From: an uncultured Lachnospiraceae bacterium
GTDB lineage: Bacteria > Bacillota_A > Clostridia > Lachnospirales > Lachnospiraceae
NCBI GenBank assembly: GCA_946410365.1
Contig: CAMKAA010000044.1
Span: 1 to 7,061 of the forward strand
Length of the DNA stretch: 7,061 bases
Reading direction: 5' to 3'
A program made the translations under genes and the position numbers. Position 1 is the first letter of the stretch; each line of letters starts with the position of its first letter. Positions 1 to 6,650 of the stretch are shown in pieces. The notes under the pieces were generated by a model, which was given only the letters and a program-made list of their open reading frames with translations, was not told where the DNA came from and ran no database searches.

Positions 1-1586
1 GAAACGGCAGCGCGATGCGGGTGTCCGCGGCCGCGTGGCTGTGCCAGGAGAGCCTTCAGAAAATGCTTCAGATCGCAGCAGTGACAGCGGAGGTGTCCCA
101 CAACCATCCCGAGGGGATCAAGGGAGCCCAGGCAACAGCTGCCGTGATCTTCATGGCGCTTCACGGCGCGTCCAAAGAGGACATCAGGAATACAGTCACA
201 AAGGTGTTCGGGTATGATCTGTCAAGAACCTGCGATATGATAAGGCCCACTTATCATCATGTGGAATCCTGTCAGGAGACAGTGCCCGAGGCGATCACTG
301 CTTTTCTCGAGGGCGACAGCTTTGAGAGTGTCATCCGTCTTGCGGTATCCCTGGGCGGTGACTCTGATACTCTGGCTTGTATTGCAGGCAGCATGGCGGA
401 GGCTTTCTATGGGGTGCCCGAGGAGCTGAAGAGGGAAGTGAGAGAGCGTCTTTCCGATGATCTGAAGGAAGTGCTGAACAGATTCGACAGAAAGCTTGAG
501 GAGGATCGGGAAGCAAGAGAAAGTGACCCCGCAAGAATGAAGGCGTGGAAGGAAGCGCTCAGACCGGCGTCTCCCGTACAGAGGAGCGCGCCCAAATTCC
601 CGGGCAGCGAGGAACTGGAGAAAATTCTTGAAGAGTTTTCGGCAGACCGGAGTAAAGAGAATCTGGTCCGCTGCCTGGAGGCCCTCAGAAAGGCAATGCA
701 CGCCGGAGGAAATGTCCTGTTTCCGGTACAGCCTGTCAGAGTTAATACGACCGGCGGAAAGGCTGCGGGAAGGGCGATCAGAATGAAGCTGATCGCGACG
801 AAGGACGGCAAGAACTGGCAGGTCGCTTACACGAGCGAGAACAGGTATAAGAGCGGCTCGTCCGCCAAGGATCCGGCTCTTGCCGCAACAATCCGGCAGG
901 CCCTGGAACAGTATGTCCCTGATGCGCCGGGAACCAACAAAGCTCCTGATAACATCGCGGGTATTGTGCTCAATCCGGAGAAAAATCCGATTTTTCTGAC
1001 AAGGGAGATGATCGCGAGCGTCCTTAAAGCGGAGGCGCGGGTGCAGAGAGCTTCCCGCAGCGGGATCCTGGTGACGAAGGGAGATATCACCAGGATGAAG
1101 GCGGACTGCATTGTCAATGCGGCAAACTGCTCGCTTCTGGGCGGAGGCGGAGTGGACGGTGCGATCCACAGGGCAGCAGGCCCCGGACTTTTAGAGGAGT
1201 GCAGGAAACTGGACGGATGCCACACGGGTGAGGCCAAGATCACCGGCGGTTACAACCTTCCGGCAAAATATGTGATCCATACTGTGGGGCCCATCTACGA
1301 CGGAGACGAGGACGATCCGAAGCTCCTCGCCTCCTGCTATAGAAATTCCCTGGACATCGCTATGAAGAACAATATTCACAGTATTGTCTTCCCGAATATC
1401 TCCACCGGGGTTTACGGATATCCCAAGGAGGAGGCTGCAAGGATCGCCATGGGCACTGTGGGCCGCTGGCTTTCGGATCACAAAGGTTATGTCATGCACG
1501 TGGCGATGTGCTGTTTTGACCAGGAGAACTACGAGATCTATGAAAAACTCGTAAAGAGCAGCCGGGATAAAGATCAGAACGTCTGA
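1..1586 (+). CDS. ADP-ribosylglycohydrolase / SseB-like / macrodomain fusion protein, 5'-truncated by window edge
   Basis: Predicted cytoplasmic enzyme removing or processing ADP-ribose. The reading frame is open from base 3; the codons before the first ATG (base 15) read N-G-S-A and complete the DraG-family GNGSAMRVS motif, so the true start lies upstream and roughly 100 residues are missing. Counting that ATG as residue 1: the DraG part (about 1-160) shows HNHPEG (29-34) and the metal-binding GGDSDT (114-119). After a charged linker, about 198-345 resembles the SseB N-terminal domain, ending in the 'GIVLNP...FLTREMI' pattern; this is the weakest assignment. About 351-520 is a full MacroD/YmdB-type macrodomain with GDIT (356-359), NAAN (368-371), [14 protein letters not shown] (376-389) and STGVYGYP (463-470). 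N371 and D381 correspond to the YmdB catalytic pair N25/D35. DraG hydrolases cleave ADP-ribose from side chains; MacroD types deacetylate O-acetyl-ADP-ribose and remove ADP-ribose from acidic residues. The substrate here is unknown. No signal peptide or membrane segment is visible in the part present. Its stop lies 13 bases inside the opposite-strand fruK. Confidence 0.9.
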   Translation, partial: NGSAMRVSAAAWLCQESLQKMLQIAAVTAEVSHNHPEGIKGAQATAAVIFMALHGASKEDIRNTVTKVFGYDLSRTCDMIRPTYHHVESCQETVPEAITAFLEGDSFESVIRLAVSLGGDSDTLACIAGSMAEAFYGVPEELKREVRERLSDDLKEVLNRFDRKLEEDREARESDPARMKAWKEALRPASPVQRSAPKFPGSEELEKILEEFSADRSKENLVRCLEALRKAMHAGGNVLFPVQPVRVNTTGGKAAGRAIRMKLIATKDGKNWQVAYTSENRYKSGSSAKDPALAATIRQALEQYVPDAPGTNKAPDNIAGIVLNPEKNPIFLTREMIASVLKAEARVQRASRSGILVTKGDITRMKADCIVNAANCSLLGGGGVDGAIHRAAGPGLLEECRKLDGCHTGEAKITGGYNLPAKYVIHTVGPIYDGDEDDPKLLASCYRNSLDIAMKNNIHSIVFPNISTGVYGYPKEEAARIAMGTVGRWLSDHKGYVMHVAMCCFDQENYEIYEKLVKSSRDKDQNV

Positions 1587-2476
1587 AGCAAGGCTTCCAC
1601 CTCGGACCGTGTGGCGAGATCGGGAGAGAAAGCGCTGGCACTGCCTGCGGCGATGCCCATGCGGAAGGCCTCCCGGTAATCACCGGTCTCGAGATAGCCG
1701 CTTATAAATCCGGCCACCATAGAGTCGCCGGCACCGACGGAATTGACAAGGATCCCCTTCGGGGCGGGACTTTTTAATACCTCTCCGTTTTCAGAGATAA
1801 AGACCGCGCCTTCTCCGGCCATGGAGATCAGGACGTTCCCCGCTCCTTCTTCCTGCAGTTTCCTGGCATAGGGAATCACTTCCTCCTGTGTGCGGAGCGT
1901 GACACCGTAGATCTCCCCCAGTTCATGTTCATTGGGCTTGACAAGCCAGGGGCGGCAGCGGAGCGTTCCGACGAGGAGGTCCTTCTCAGCGTCCACGACG
2001 ATGCGGATCCCCTTTCCCGCAAGCCTTTGCATGATCCTCTCATAGACATCGCGGGGGAGTGAACCGGGAACGCTTCCGGAGATCACCAGAATATCGCCGG
2101 AAGAGAGCAGATCAAGCTTTTCGTAAAGCTTTTCAATGTCCTCAGCCGTGATATGCGGTCCCTGGCCGTTGATCTCAGTCTCCTCGCCGGACTTGAGTTT
2201 GACGTTAATGCGGGAGAAGCCGTTTGGGATCCGGATCAGATCGACGCCGCAGCCGAAATTCTTCATCAGCTCCGCGATATCGTCGCCGGTGAAGCCCGCC
2301 ATGAATCCCAGAGCCACGCTTTTGTGCCCAAGGTTACTGAGGACAATGGAAACGTTGATCCCCTTGCCCCCGGGAAGAATGTTCTCATAAGTGGTCCGGT
2401 TGATAACGCCGGGTTTAAAATCGTCGACCCTGACAATGTAGTCAAGAGACGGGTTGAATGTGACTGTGTAGATCAT
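1574..2476 (-). CDS. fruK: 1-phosphofructokinase-like PfkB-family sugar kinase
   Basis: Cytoplasmic kinase predicted to convert fructose 1-phosphate plus ATP to fructose 1,6-bisphosphate, feeding fructose into glycolysis. The 300-residue product has the usual family length. Visible signatures are the N-terminal [10 protein letters not shown], the PfkB sugar-binding GGKGIN (36-41), KPNEHELGE (180-188) and the C-terminal PfkB signature [13 protein letters not shown] (245-257) with the presumed catalytic base D251. The start ATG follows a strong AAGGAGG. It lies 20 bases downstream of tmcAL on the same strand and so is probably co-transcribed with it. No fructose phosphotransferase gene (fruA) or DeoR-type regulator (fruR), the usual partners, lies in the window. 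LacC-type tagatose-6-phosphate kinases are close paralogues, so substrate specificity is less sure than the family. Confidence 0.88.
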   Translation of the reverse strand: MIYTVTFNPSLDYIVRVDDFKPGVINRTTYENILPGGKGINVSIVLSNLGHKSVALGFMAGFTGDDIAELMKNFGCGVDLIRIPNGFSRINVKLKSGEETEINGQGPHITAEDIEKLYEKLDLLSSGDILVISGSVPGSLPRDVYERIMQRLAGKGIRIVVDAEKDLLVGTLRCRPWLVKPNEHELGEIYGVTLRTQEEVIPYARKLQEEGAGNVLISMAGEGAVFISENGEVLKSPAPKGILVNSVGAGDSMVAGFISGYLETGDYREAFRMGIAAGSASAFSPDLATRSEVEALLQTF

Positions 2477-2487
2477 CTCTGCAAAAG

Positions 2488-2494
2488 CCTCCTT
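2488..2494 (-). promoter_or_regulatory. Strong ribosome binding site of fruK
   Basis: On the minus strand AAGGAGG stands 11 bases before the fruK ATG and begins two bases after the TAA of tmcAL. Its closeness to that stop suggests ribosomes finishing tmcAL can restart on fruK, which supports a two-gene operon. Confidence 0.8.
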
Positions 2495-2496
2495 AA

Positions 2497-3642
2497 TTAA
2501 AGCTCATCCCGGTGACTGTCTTTTATGAGCAGCGGTTTACTGAGAGCAGGAACCGCTCTGGCTCCGGTCCGCCGTGCAGCCATCAGGTCATAGAGGAACT
2601 CTGCCTGAAGTTCCGCCCGCAGTATCTCATAAAGTCCGTCGGACATGACGCTCCCCGCCCTCGAGAGTTTGTCCAGAAAAGGGACATCGCAGGAAGCGGT
2701 TATACTTCGTATGAGCGGAGCGGCTTCCCGCCTGAATCCTATGGGACGGATCCATCCGCATAGGGAGTGTTCTGTGTCAAAATACTGCATAGTCTCCGAG
2801 GTGATCCCCAGGAGAATGTGCAGAAGAGCCCTTGAAATTCTGGTATATGTGTAGTTGCGCGTCTTCACCGCTGCGCAGAAATCAGAATAGGTGGTAAAAC
2901 CGGGCAGTTCTTTCAGGATCCTGCCTGCGAGATCCGCAGACACGTCGAGATAGCCGGTCAGCGCCTCAGGAGATCCCGCACTGTACAGAGCGTGCAGGAG
3001 AAGATCCGAGAAGTCGTCTCTGCACAGGAAAGGATCGCTCTTTTGACGGGAGGCGATCATTTCCGAGCGGATCTGTGTCGCGCCGGCACACTTTGTGCGC
3101 CTGATTGCCAGCGGCTGTATCGTGCTGCTCCTTTTTAAAAGTGCCCTTAGATATTCTGTCCCGAGCAGATCATTTGGTGTGGAGGGAAGATCGGCATCTT
3201 CCATAGCGCAAGCTCTCGCCGAGGGGTAGGAGAGTCCCTCCCTGAGTCCGTCCCGGAGCGCGGCCCGAAACTGCTCAGATTCATCATTGAGCCTGCGTGA
3301 GGCTTCCAAAAGGGAATCGGTATCGCCGGTCTCTGAGCCGAATGCCAGGTCCGTGACAACTCCAAGATTATCCATCAGAGCCACTGCTCCCCGGGCAAAA
3401 TAGTCCGCGCCGGAGCAGGCCGCATACAGGGGGAGTTCCACCACAAGGTCCGCGCCGGCGGACAAAAGCGCCTCCGTCCTCGCCTCCCGGGAGAGGATCG
3501 AGGGAGCTCCGCGCTGTACATAGTCCCCGCTCAGGGCGATCACGATATAATCCGCGCAGGTCTTCTCCCGCGCCTCTTTGATCAGATAGCGGTGCCCCTC
3601 GTGCAGGGGATTGCACTCCGCGATGATGCCGGTGACTCTCAT
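2497..3642 (-). CDS. tmcAL: tRNA(Met) cytidine acetate ligase TmcAL (YlbM family)
   Basis: Predicted to make N4-acetylcytidine at the wobble base (C34) of elongator tRNA-Met, activating acetate with ATP through an acetyl-adenylate; this is the established role of Bacillus subtilis YlbM/TmcAL. The 381-residue product is slightly short of the typical length of about 400. The N-terminal nucleotidyltransferase-like domain carries the ATP-binding NPLHEGH (11-17, the HxGH motif) and SGDYVQRG (38-45, family form SGN/DFVQRG). FGSETGD (101-107), NDLLGTEYLRAL (157-168) and GATQIR (187-192) follow, then a helical C-terminal region with SRALLHILLG near 280-290. The start was chosen because MRVTGIIAECNP aligns with the family N-terminus; the ribosome binding site is mediocre (GGAAAGGG about 11 bases upstream). 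The gene is divergent from ackA, whose product releases acetate, TmcAL's substrate. It is followed closely by fruK. I could not identify a convincing promoter. Confidence 0.92.
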   Translation of the reverse strand: MRVTGIIAECNPLHEGHRYLIKEAREKTCADYIVIALSGDYVQRGAPSILSREARTEALLSAGADLVVELPLYAACSGADYFARGAVALMDNLGVVTDLAFGSETGDTDSLLEASRRLNDESEQFRAALRDGLREGLSYPSARACAMEDADLPSTPNDLLGTEYLRALLKRSSTIQPLAIRRTKCAGATQIRSEMIASRQKSDPFLCRDDFSDLLLHALYSAGSPEALTGYLDVSADLAGRILKELPGFTTYSDFCAAVKTRNYTYTRISRALLHILLGITSETMQYFDTEHSLCGWIRPIGFRREAAPLIRSITASCDVPFLDKLSRAGSVMSDGLYEILRAELQAEFLYDLMAARRTGARAVPALSKPLLIKDSHRDEL

Positions 3643-3721
3643 GACTGTAATGACCCTTTCCGTTCTGTGATCATATGGAAGACGCAGAACCGTCTCCTGA
3701 TTCCAATTATTTCATATAAGA

Positions 3722-3755
3722 AATAAAACTTCCATTATCAGGGGGAAGTTTTGTT
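3722..3755. promoter_or_regulatory. Hairpin with T-rich flanks in the tmcAL/ackA divergent spacer
   Basis: AAAACTTCC (3725-3733) pairs perfectly with GGAAGTTTT (3744-3752) around a 10-base loop, and three more outer pairs, one of them G-T, are possible. Read on either strand the stem is followed by T-rich sequence, so it resembles a bidirectional intrinsic terminator. No gene ends here, however: it lies upstream of both divergent genes. It could insulate the two, attenuate transcription entering tmcAL, or be a protein-binding site. The structure is seen; the function is inference. Confidence 0.5.
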
Positions 3756-3763
3756 CAAAAAAA

Positions 3764-3780
3764 GGGGCAGTTCTTGTCCC
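3764..3780. repeat. Small inverted repeat covering the ackA -35 element
   Basis: GGGGCA (3764-3769) and TGTCCC (3775-3780) can pair with one G-T pair around a 5-base centre. The right arm coincides with the proposed ackA -35 hexamer, so it is a candidate operator. The repeat is short and may be chance. Confidence 0.3.
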
Positions 3781-3801
3781 TCTTTAAATTAAGTGTATAA
3801 T
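3774..3801 (+). promoter_or_regulatory. Probable sigma-A promoter of ackA
   Basis: A perfect -10 TATAAT (3796-3801) lies 16 bases after a -35-like TTGTCC (3774-3779, four of six matches). Transcription would begin near 3808, leaving a leader of about 57 bases before the ackA start at 3865. No better consensus promoter lies closer to the gene. Confidence 0.7.
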
Positions 3802-3864
3802 AGATAATAGAGCAGCATGCGGCAGCAGCCGGGTTATAGTTTTATAGGAAACGGAGAGAAAAAA

Positions 3865-5067
3865 ATGAATATTTTGGTAATCAACTGCGGCAGTTCATCA
3901 CTTAAGTTCCAGGTCATCAATGCAGAGTCCGAGAAGCTCCTGGCTAAGGGCCTTTGCGAGAGAATCGGCATGGACGGTTCCTGCATCACTTATGAGAATA
4001 AGGCAGACAATACCGGCAAGGAATTCAACGAGATCCCTATGCCCGATCACAATAAGGCAGTCAGCCTTGTACTGAGCGCCCTGACCAACGAGAAGACCGG
4101 CGTTCTGAAATCTCTGAGCGAGATCGGAGCAGTGGGACACAGAATCGTCCACGGCGGTGAGAAGTTCACATCTTCTGTTGTCATTACAGATGAGGTTATC
4201 GAGGCGATCAAGGAAGTATCCGATCTGGCTCCCCTTCACAATCCCGCCAACCTGATCGGCGTAGACGCCTGCATGAGCCTTATGCCCGGCACACCTATGG
4301 TAGCTGTTTTTGATACAGCTTTCCATCAGACAATGCCCGAGAAGGCTTACATGTATGCACTGCCTCTCAAGTACTACAGAGATTACAAGGTAAGAAGATA
4401 CGGCTTCCACGGCACCAGCCACTCCTTCGTTTCCAAGGAAGCAGCTAAGGTCGCCGGAAGAGCATATGACGACTGCAAGACCATCGTATGCCACCTCGGC
4501 AACGGCGCCAGCATCTCTGCTGTCATGAACGGCAAGTGCGTGGACACATCCATGGGTCTTACCCCCCTTGAGGGCCTGATCATGGGAACCAGAAGCGGTG
4601 ATCTTGATCCCGCGATCGTTGACTTCATCGCAGGCAAGGAAGGCATCACAGCAACTGAGGTTACCAATGTCCTCAATAAGAAGTCCGGCGTTTTCGCTCT
4701 GTCTGACGGACTTTCCTCTGACTTCCGTGACCTCGAGGACGGATACAAGGGCGGCAACAAGTATGCCAAGCTCGCTGTAGACGCTTTCTGCTACAGAGTA
4801 GCCAAGTACATCGGCTCCTACACAGCAGCTATGAACGGCGTAGATGTGATCGCTTTCACTGCAGGTATCGGTGAGAACAGCGCATTCGTACGCGAGAACA
4901 TTATGGCTTACCTCGGATATCTGGGCGTTACCTGCGATAAGGAAGAGAACGCGAAGAGAGAGGATATCCACAAGATCTCCACTGCGGACAGCAAGGTTCT
5001 GGTCTATTCCATCGCCACAAACGAGGAGCTCGCCATCGCTCGCGAGACCTACGAGCTGACCAAATAA
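3865..5067 (+). CDS. ackA: Acetate kinase
   Basis: Cytoplasmic kinase interconverting acetyl phosphate plus ADP with acetate plus ATP, the energy-yielding last step of acetate fermentation. The 400-residue product has the normal length. Motifs are NCGSSSLKF (7-15), GHRIVHGG (91-98), VFDTAFH (148-154), RYGFHGTSH (178-186), HLGNGASI (210-217), GTRSGDLDP (241-249), TAGIGENS (332-339) and NEE (386-388). Residues matching the studied Methanosarcina enzyme are N7, R93, D150, H182, R243 and E387. An in-frame ATG at 3817 would add 16 residues, but it lies only about 9 bases from the expected transcription start and lacks a ribosome binding site. The ATG at 3865 has GGAGAG six bases upstream and starts the conserved MNILVINCGSS. 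Two TAA stops stand in tandem. The strongly biased codon use suggests high expression. The usual partner pta is not adjacent. Confidence 0.97.
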   Translation: MNILVINCGSSSLKFQVINAESEKLLAKGLCERIGMDGSCITYENKADNTGKEFNEIPMPDHNKAVSLVLSALTNEKTGVLKSLSEIGAVGHRIVHGGEKFTSSVVITDEVIEAIKEVSDLAPLHNPANLIGVDACMSLMPGTPMVAVFDTAFHQTMPEKAYMYALPLKYYRDYKVRRYGFHGTSHSFVSKEAAKVAGRAYDDCKTIVCHLGNGASISAVMNGKCVDTSMGLTPLEGLIMGTRSGDLDPAIVDFIAGKEGITATEVTNVLNKKSGVFALSDGLSSDFRDLEDGYKGGNKYAKLAVDAFCYRVAKYIGSYTAAMNGVDVIAFTAGIGENSAFVRENIMAYLGYLGVTCDKEENAKREDIHKISTADSKVLVYSIATNEELAIARETYELTK

Positions 5068-5105
5068 TAAGGCGGCGCAGGCTGCGCAAAGTCGACAAAA
5101 AATTG

Positions 5106-5134
5106 TTGACAAAGGGAATTACCGCAAGTATAAT
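5106..5134 (+). promoter_or_regulatory. Perfect-consensus sigma-A promoter of rpmF
   Basis: TTGACA (5106-5111), a 17-base spacer and TATAAT (5129-5134) match the sigma-70/sigma-A consensus exactly. Transcription would start near 5141, about 34 bases before the rpmF ATG. It lets rpmF be made strongly and independently of ackA. Confidence 0.88.
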
Positions 5135-5174
5135 ACCATTTGTGTGACTACTTGAACGGTAAGGAGGTGTAACG

Positions 5175-5357
5175 ATGTCTATCTGCCCTAAGAATAAATC
5201 ATCCAGAAGTCATAGAGATAAGAGAAGAGCAAACTGGAAAATGACTGCTCCGACTCTCGTTAAGTGCAGCAAGTGCGGCGCTCTTACGATGCCCCACAGA
5301 GTGTGCAGAAATTGCGGCTCCTATAATAAGAAGACCGTGATTGAAGTCGAAGACTGA
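5175..5357 (+). CDS. rpmF: 50S ribosomal protein L32, zinc-ribbon form
   Basis: Small structural protein of the large ribosomal subunit. The 60-residue product has normal length and the family core SSRSHRDKRRANWKM (9-23), followed by a zinc ribbon with cysteines C31, C34, C44 and C47 (CxxC-9-CxxC), which is the zinc-binding version of L32. An additional Cys at position 4 belongs to the MSICPKNK start, which from memory is common in Lachnospiraceae, where many other bacteria have MAVPK. The start is fixed by AAGGAGGTG (5161-5169), a near-perfect match to the 16S rRNA tail. It has its own consensus promoter and a strong terminator follows, so it is probably a single-gene transcript. The yceD (DUF177) gene that often precedes rpmF is missing. 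Confidence 0.97.
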   Translation: MSICPKNKSSRSHRDKRRANWKMTAPTLVKCSKCGALTMPHRVCRNCGSYNKKTVIEVED

Positions 5358-5387
5358 CGGATCATAGATTTATTGTGATCATGAACT

Positions 5388-5403
5388 GAATCAGAACTGA
5401 TTC
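5388..5403. repeat. 16-bp palindrome before the rpmF terminator
   Basis: GAATCAG (5388-5394) and CTGATTC (5397-5403) are perfect inverted arms separated by AA. As RNA it would form a small hairpin just upstream of the terminator and could protect the rpmF 3' end. As DNA it could be an operator. Neither role is shown. Confidence 0.4.
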
Positions 5404-5439
5404 CAGGCGGATGCTGAAAGAGCATCCGCCTGTTTTATT
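5404..5439 (+). terminator. Rho-independent terminator of rpmF
   Basis: CAGGCGGATGCT (5404-5415) pairs with AGCATCCGCCTG (5421-5432), a 12-bp perfect GC-rich stem with loop GAAAG, followed by TTTTATT (5433-5439). It ends the rpmF transcript and separates it from plsX, which then needs its own promoter. Confidence 0.92.
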
Positions 5440-5501
5440 GTCAGACGGACTGCCGGAAGCTTTCGGCCGTTTGTTGTAAAGGGTTTGTAAGGCGGCTCTA
5501 C

Positions 5502-5530
5502 TTGCATTATATGAGCCCTTTTAGTATATT
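5502..5530 (+). promoter_or_regulatory. Candidate promoter of the plsX-acpP-rnc operon
   Basis: TTGCAT (5502-5507), a 17-base spacer and TATATT (5525-5530, five of six matches to the -10 consensus) lie in the AT-rich stretch before plsX. The -35 is poor. An alternative pair is TTGTAA (5485-5490) with TATATG (5508-5513), also 17 bases apart. A promoter is expected here because a strong terminator precedes the gene; which pair is used cannot be decided from sequence. Confidence 0.45.
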
Positions 5531-5588
5531 AAATTCGTAACAGTATTCAGATTGTATGTTATTGGACTAAACAGAAACAGGAAATAGT

Positions 5589-6638
5589 ATGAGTGAATTT
5601 GTACATGTAGCTGTAGATGCAATGGGCGGTGATAATGCGCCTTCCGAGATCGTAAAGGGCTCGGTGAACGCGCTGAACAAGTGCCCGAACCTGAAGGTGA
5701 CATTTACCGGAAAAGAAGAGCTGGTGAAGGCGGAACTTGGGAAGCTCAAGTATCCCGCCGACAGGGTACAGATCCTGAACTGCACGGAAGTGATCGCAAT
5801 GGCAGAACCTCCGGTAGACGCGATCCGCACCAAGAAGGATTCCTCGATCGTGAAGGGCCTTCGGCTTGTAAAAGATGGGGAGTGCGACGCTTTTGTTACG
5901 GCCGGAAGTACGGGAGCTGCTCTCGCGGGAGGCCAGCTTCTTGTAGGCAGGATCAAGGGGATCGAGAGACCCCCGCTGGCTCCGCTGATGCCGACAGCCA
6001 AGGGACCTGTCCTTCTGATCGACTGCGGCGCCAATATGGATCCCAGACCTTCCATGCTCCTTCAGTTCGCGCAGATGGGCTCGATCTATATGCGCAATAT
6101 GACAGGAGTTGAAAATCCCAGAGTCGGACTTGTCAATGTGGGAACCGAAGAAGAGAAGGGAAATGAGCTTGCCAAACAGGCGCATCAGCTGCTGAAGGAT
6201 TGCCCTGACATCAACTTTGTGGGCAATATCGAGGCGAGAGAGATCCCGGAAGGCGCGGTCGATGTGGCAGTCACGGATGCATTTACCGGAAACGCTATTT
6301 TGAAAATGTACGAAGGAGTGGCGAAGGTAATCCTGCACGAACTCAAGGGAGCGCTTATGTCGTCCTTTGTGAGCAAGATCGGAGCCCTGATGATCAAGCC
6401 GGCCCTCAAGGGAATGATCAAGACCTTTGATGCTTCCGAGTACGGCGGAGCGCCGATGCTGGGTCTTAAGGGACTTGTGGTCAAGGCGCACGGCAATTCC
6501 AAGGAGGCGGAGATCGAGCACGCCCTGATTCAGTGCATTACCTTTAAGGAGAAAAAGATCAACGATCTTTTCCGCAGCGAAATGAAACTTGACGAGCTTG
6601 CATCAGCCCGCAGAGCGAAGAAGAATACAGAAGAATAA
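5589..6638 (+). CDS. plsX: Phosphate acyltransferase PlsX
   Basis: Peripheral membrane enzyme converting acyl-ACP plus phosphate to acyl phosphate, the donor used by PlsY to start phospholipid synthesis. The 349-residue product is of usual length (family about 330-350). Conserved blocks are VAVDAMGGDNAP (7-18), TAGSTGA (104-110), DCGAN (145-149), NVGTEEEKGNE (183-193), VGNIEARE (211-218), VTDAFTGN (228-235), YGGAPMLGL (265-273) and KAHGNS (279-284). A Lys/Glu-rich tail follows. The start has a modest AGGA six bases upstream, and the next residues fit the family N-terminus. acpP begins 12 bases after the stop and encodes the carrier that brings its substrate; plsX-acpP-rnc is a widely conserved Firmicute order. 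Confidence 0.97.
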   Translation: MSEFVHVAVDAMGGDNAPSEIVKGSVNALNKCPNLKVTFTGKEELVKAELGKLKYPADRVQILNCTEVIAMAEPPVDAIRTKKDSSIVKGLRLVKDGECDAFVTAGSTGAALAGGQLLVGRIKGIERPPLAPLMPTAKGPVLLIDCGANMDPRPSMLLQFAQMGSIYMRNMTGVENPRVGLVNVGTEEEKGNELAKQAHQLLKDCPDINFVGNIEAREIPEGAVDVAVTDAFTGNAILKMYEGVAKVILHELKGALMSSFVSKIGALMIKPALKGMIKTFDASEYGGAPMLGLKGLVVKAHGNSKEAEIEHALIQCITFKEKKINDLFRSEMKLDELASARRAKKNTEE

Positions 6639-6650
6639 AGGAGACTGATT

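Noticed and set aside
15..17. First ATG as the true start of the left-hand gene
   Set aside because: The in-frame codons before it complete the conserved GNGSAMRVS motif, and a whole N-terminal half of the DraG fold would be missing.
222..1169. 315-residue open frame antisense to the fusion protein
   Set aside because: The sense strand carries clear DraG and macrodomain motifs through this region; the antisense product shows no family pattern.
2497..2514. C-terminal HRDEL of TmcAL resembling an ER-retention signal
   Set aside because: This is a bacterial cytosolic enzyme; the resemblance is coincidental.
3817..3819. Upstream ATG as the ackA start
   Set aside because: It lies about 15 bases after the -10 box, so almost no leader would remain, it lacks a ribosome binding site, and the added 16 residues precede the conserved MNILVINCGSS start.
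5075..5087. GCGCA/TGCGC hairpin after ackA as a terminator
   Set aside because: The stem is only 5 bp with a 3-base loop and is followed by purine-rich sequence, not a T run.
3898..5112. 404-residue open frame antisense to ackA
   Set aside because: AckA matches its family along its whole length with all active-site residues. The antisense frame has no recognisable motif or good ribosome binding site and is the kind of shadow expected opposite a strongly codon-biased gene.
5519..5540. FapR-type operator suggested by TTAGTA before plsX
   Set aside because: Only one half-site is present. The opposite arm of the expected palindrome is absent, so there is no real support.
5559..6521. 320-residue open frame antisense to plsX
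   Set aside because: PlsX motifs cover the same bases on the sense strand; the antisense translation looks like composition-driven noise.
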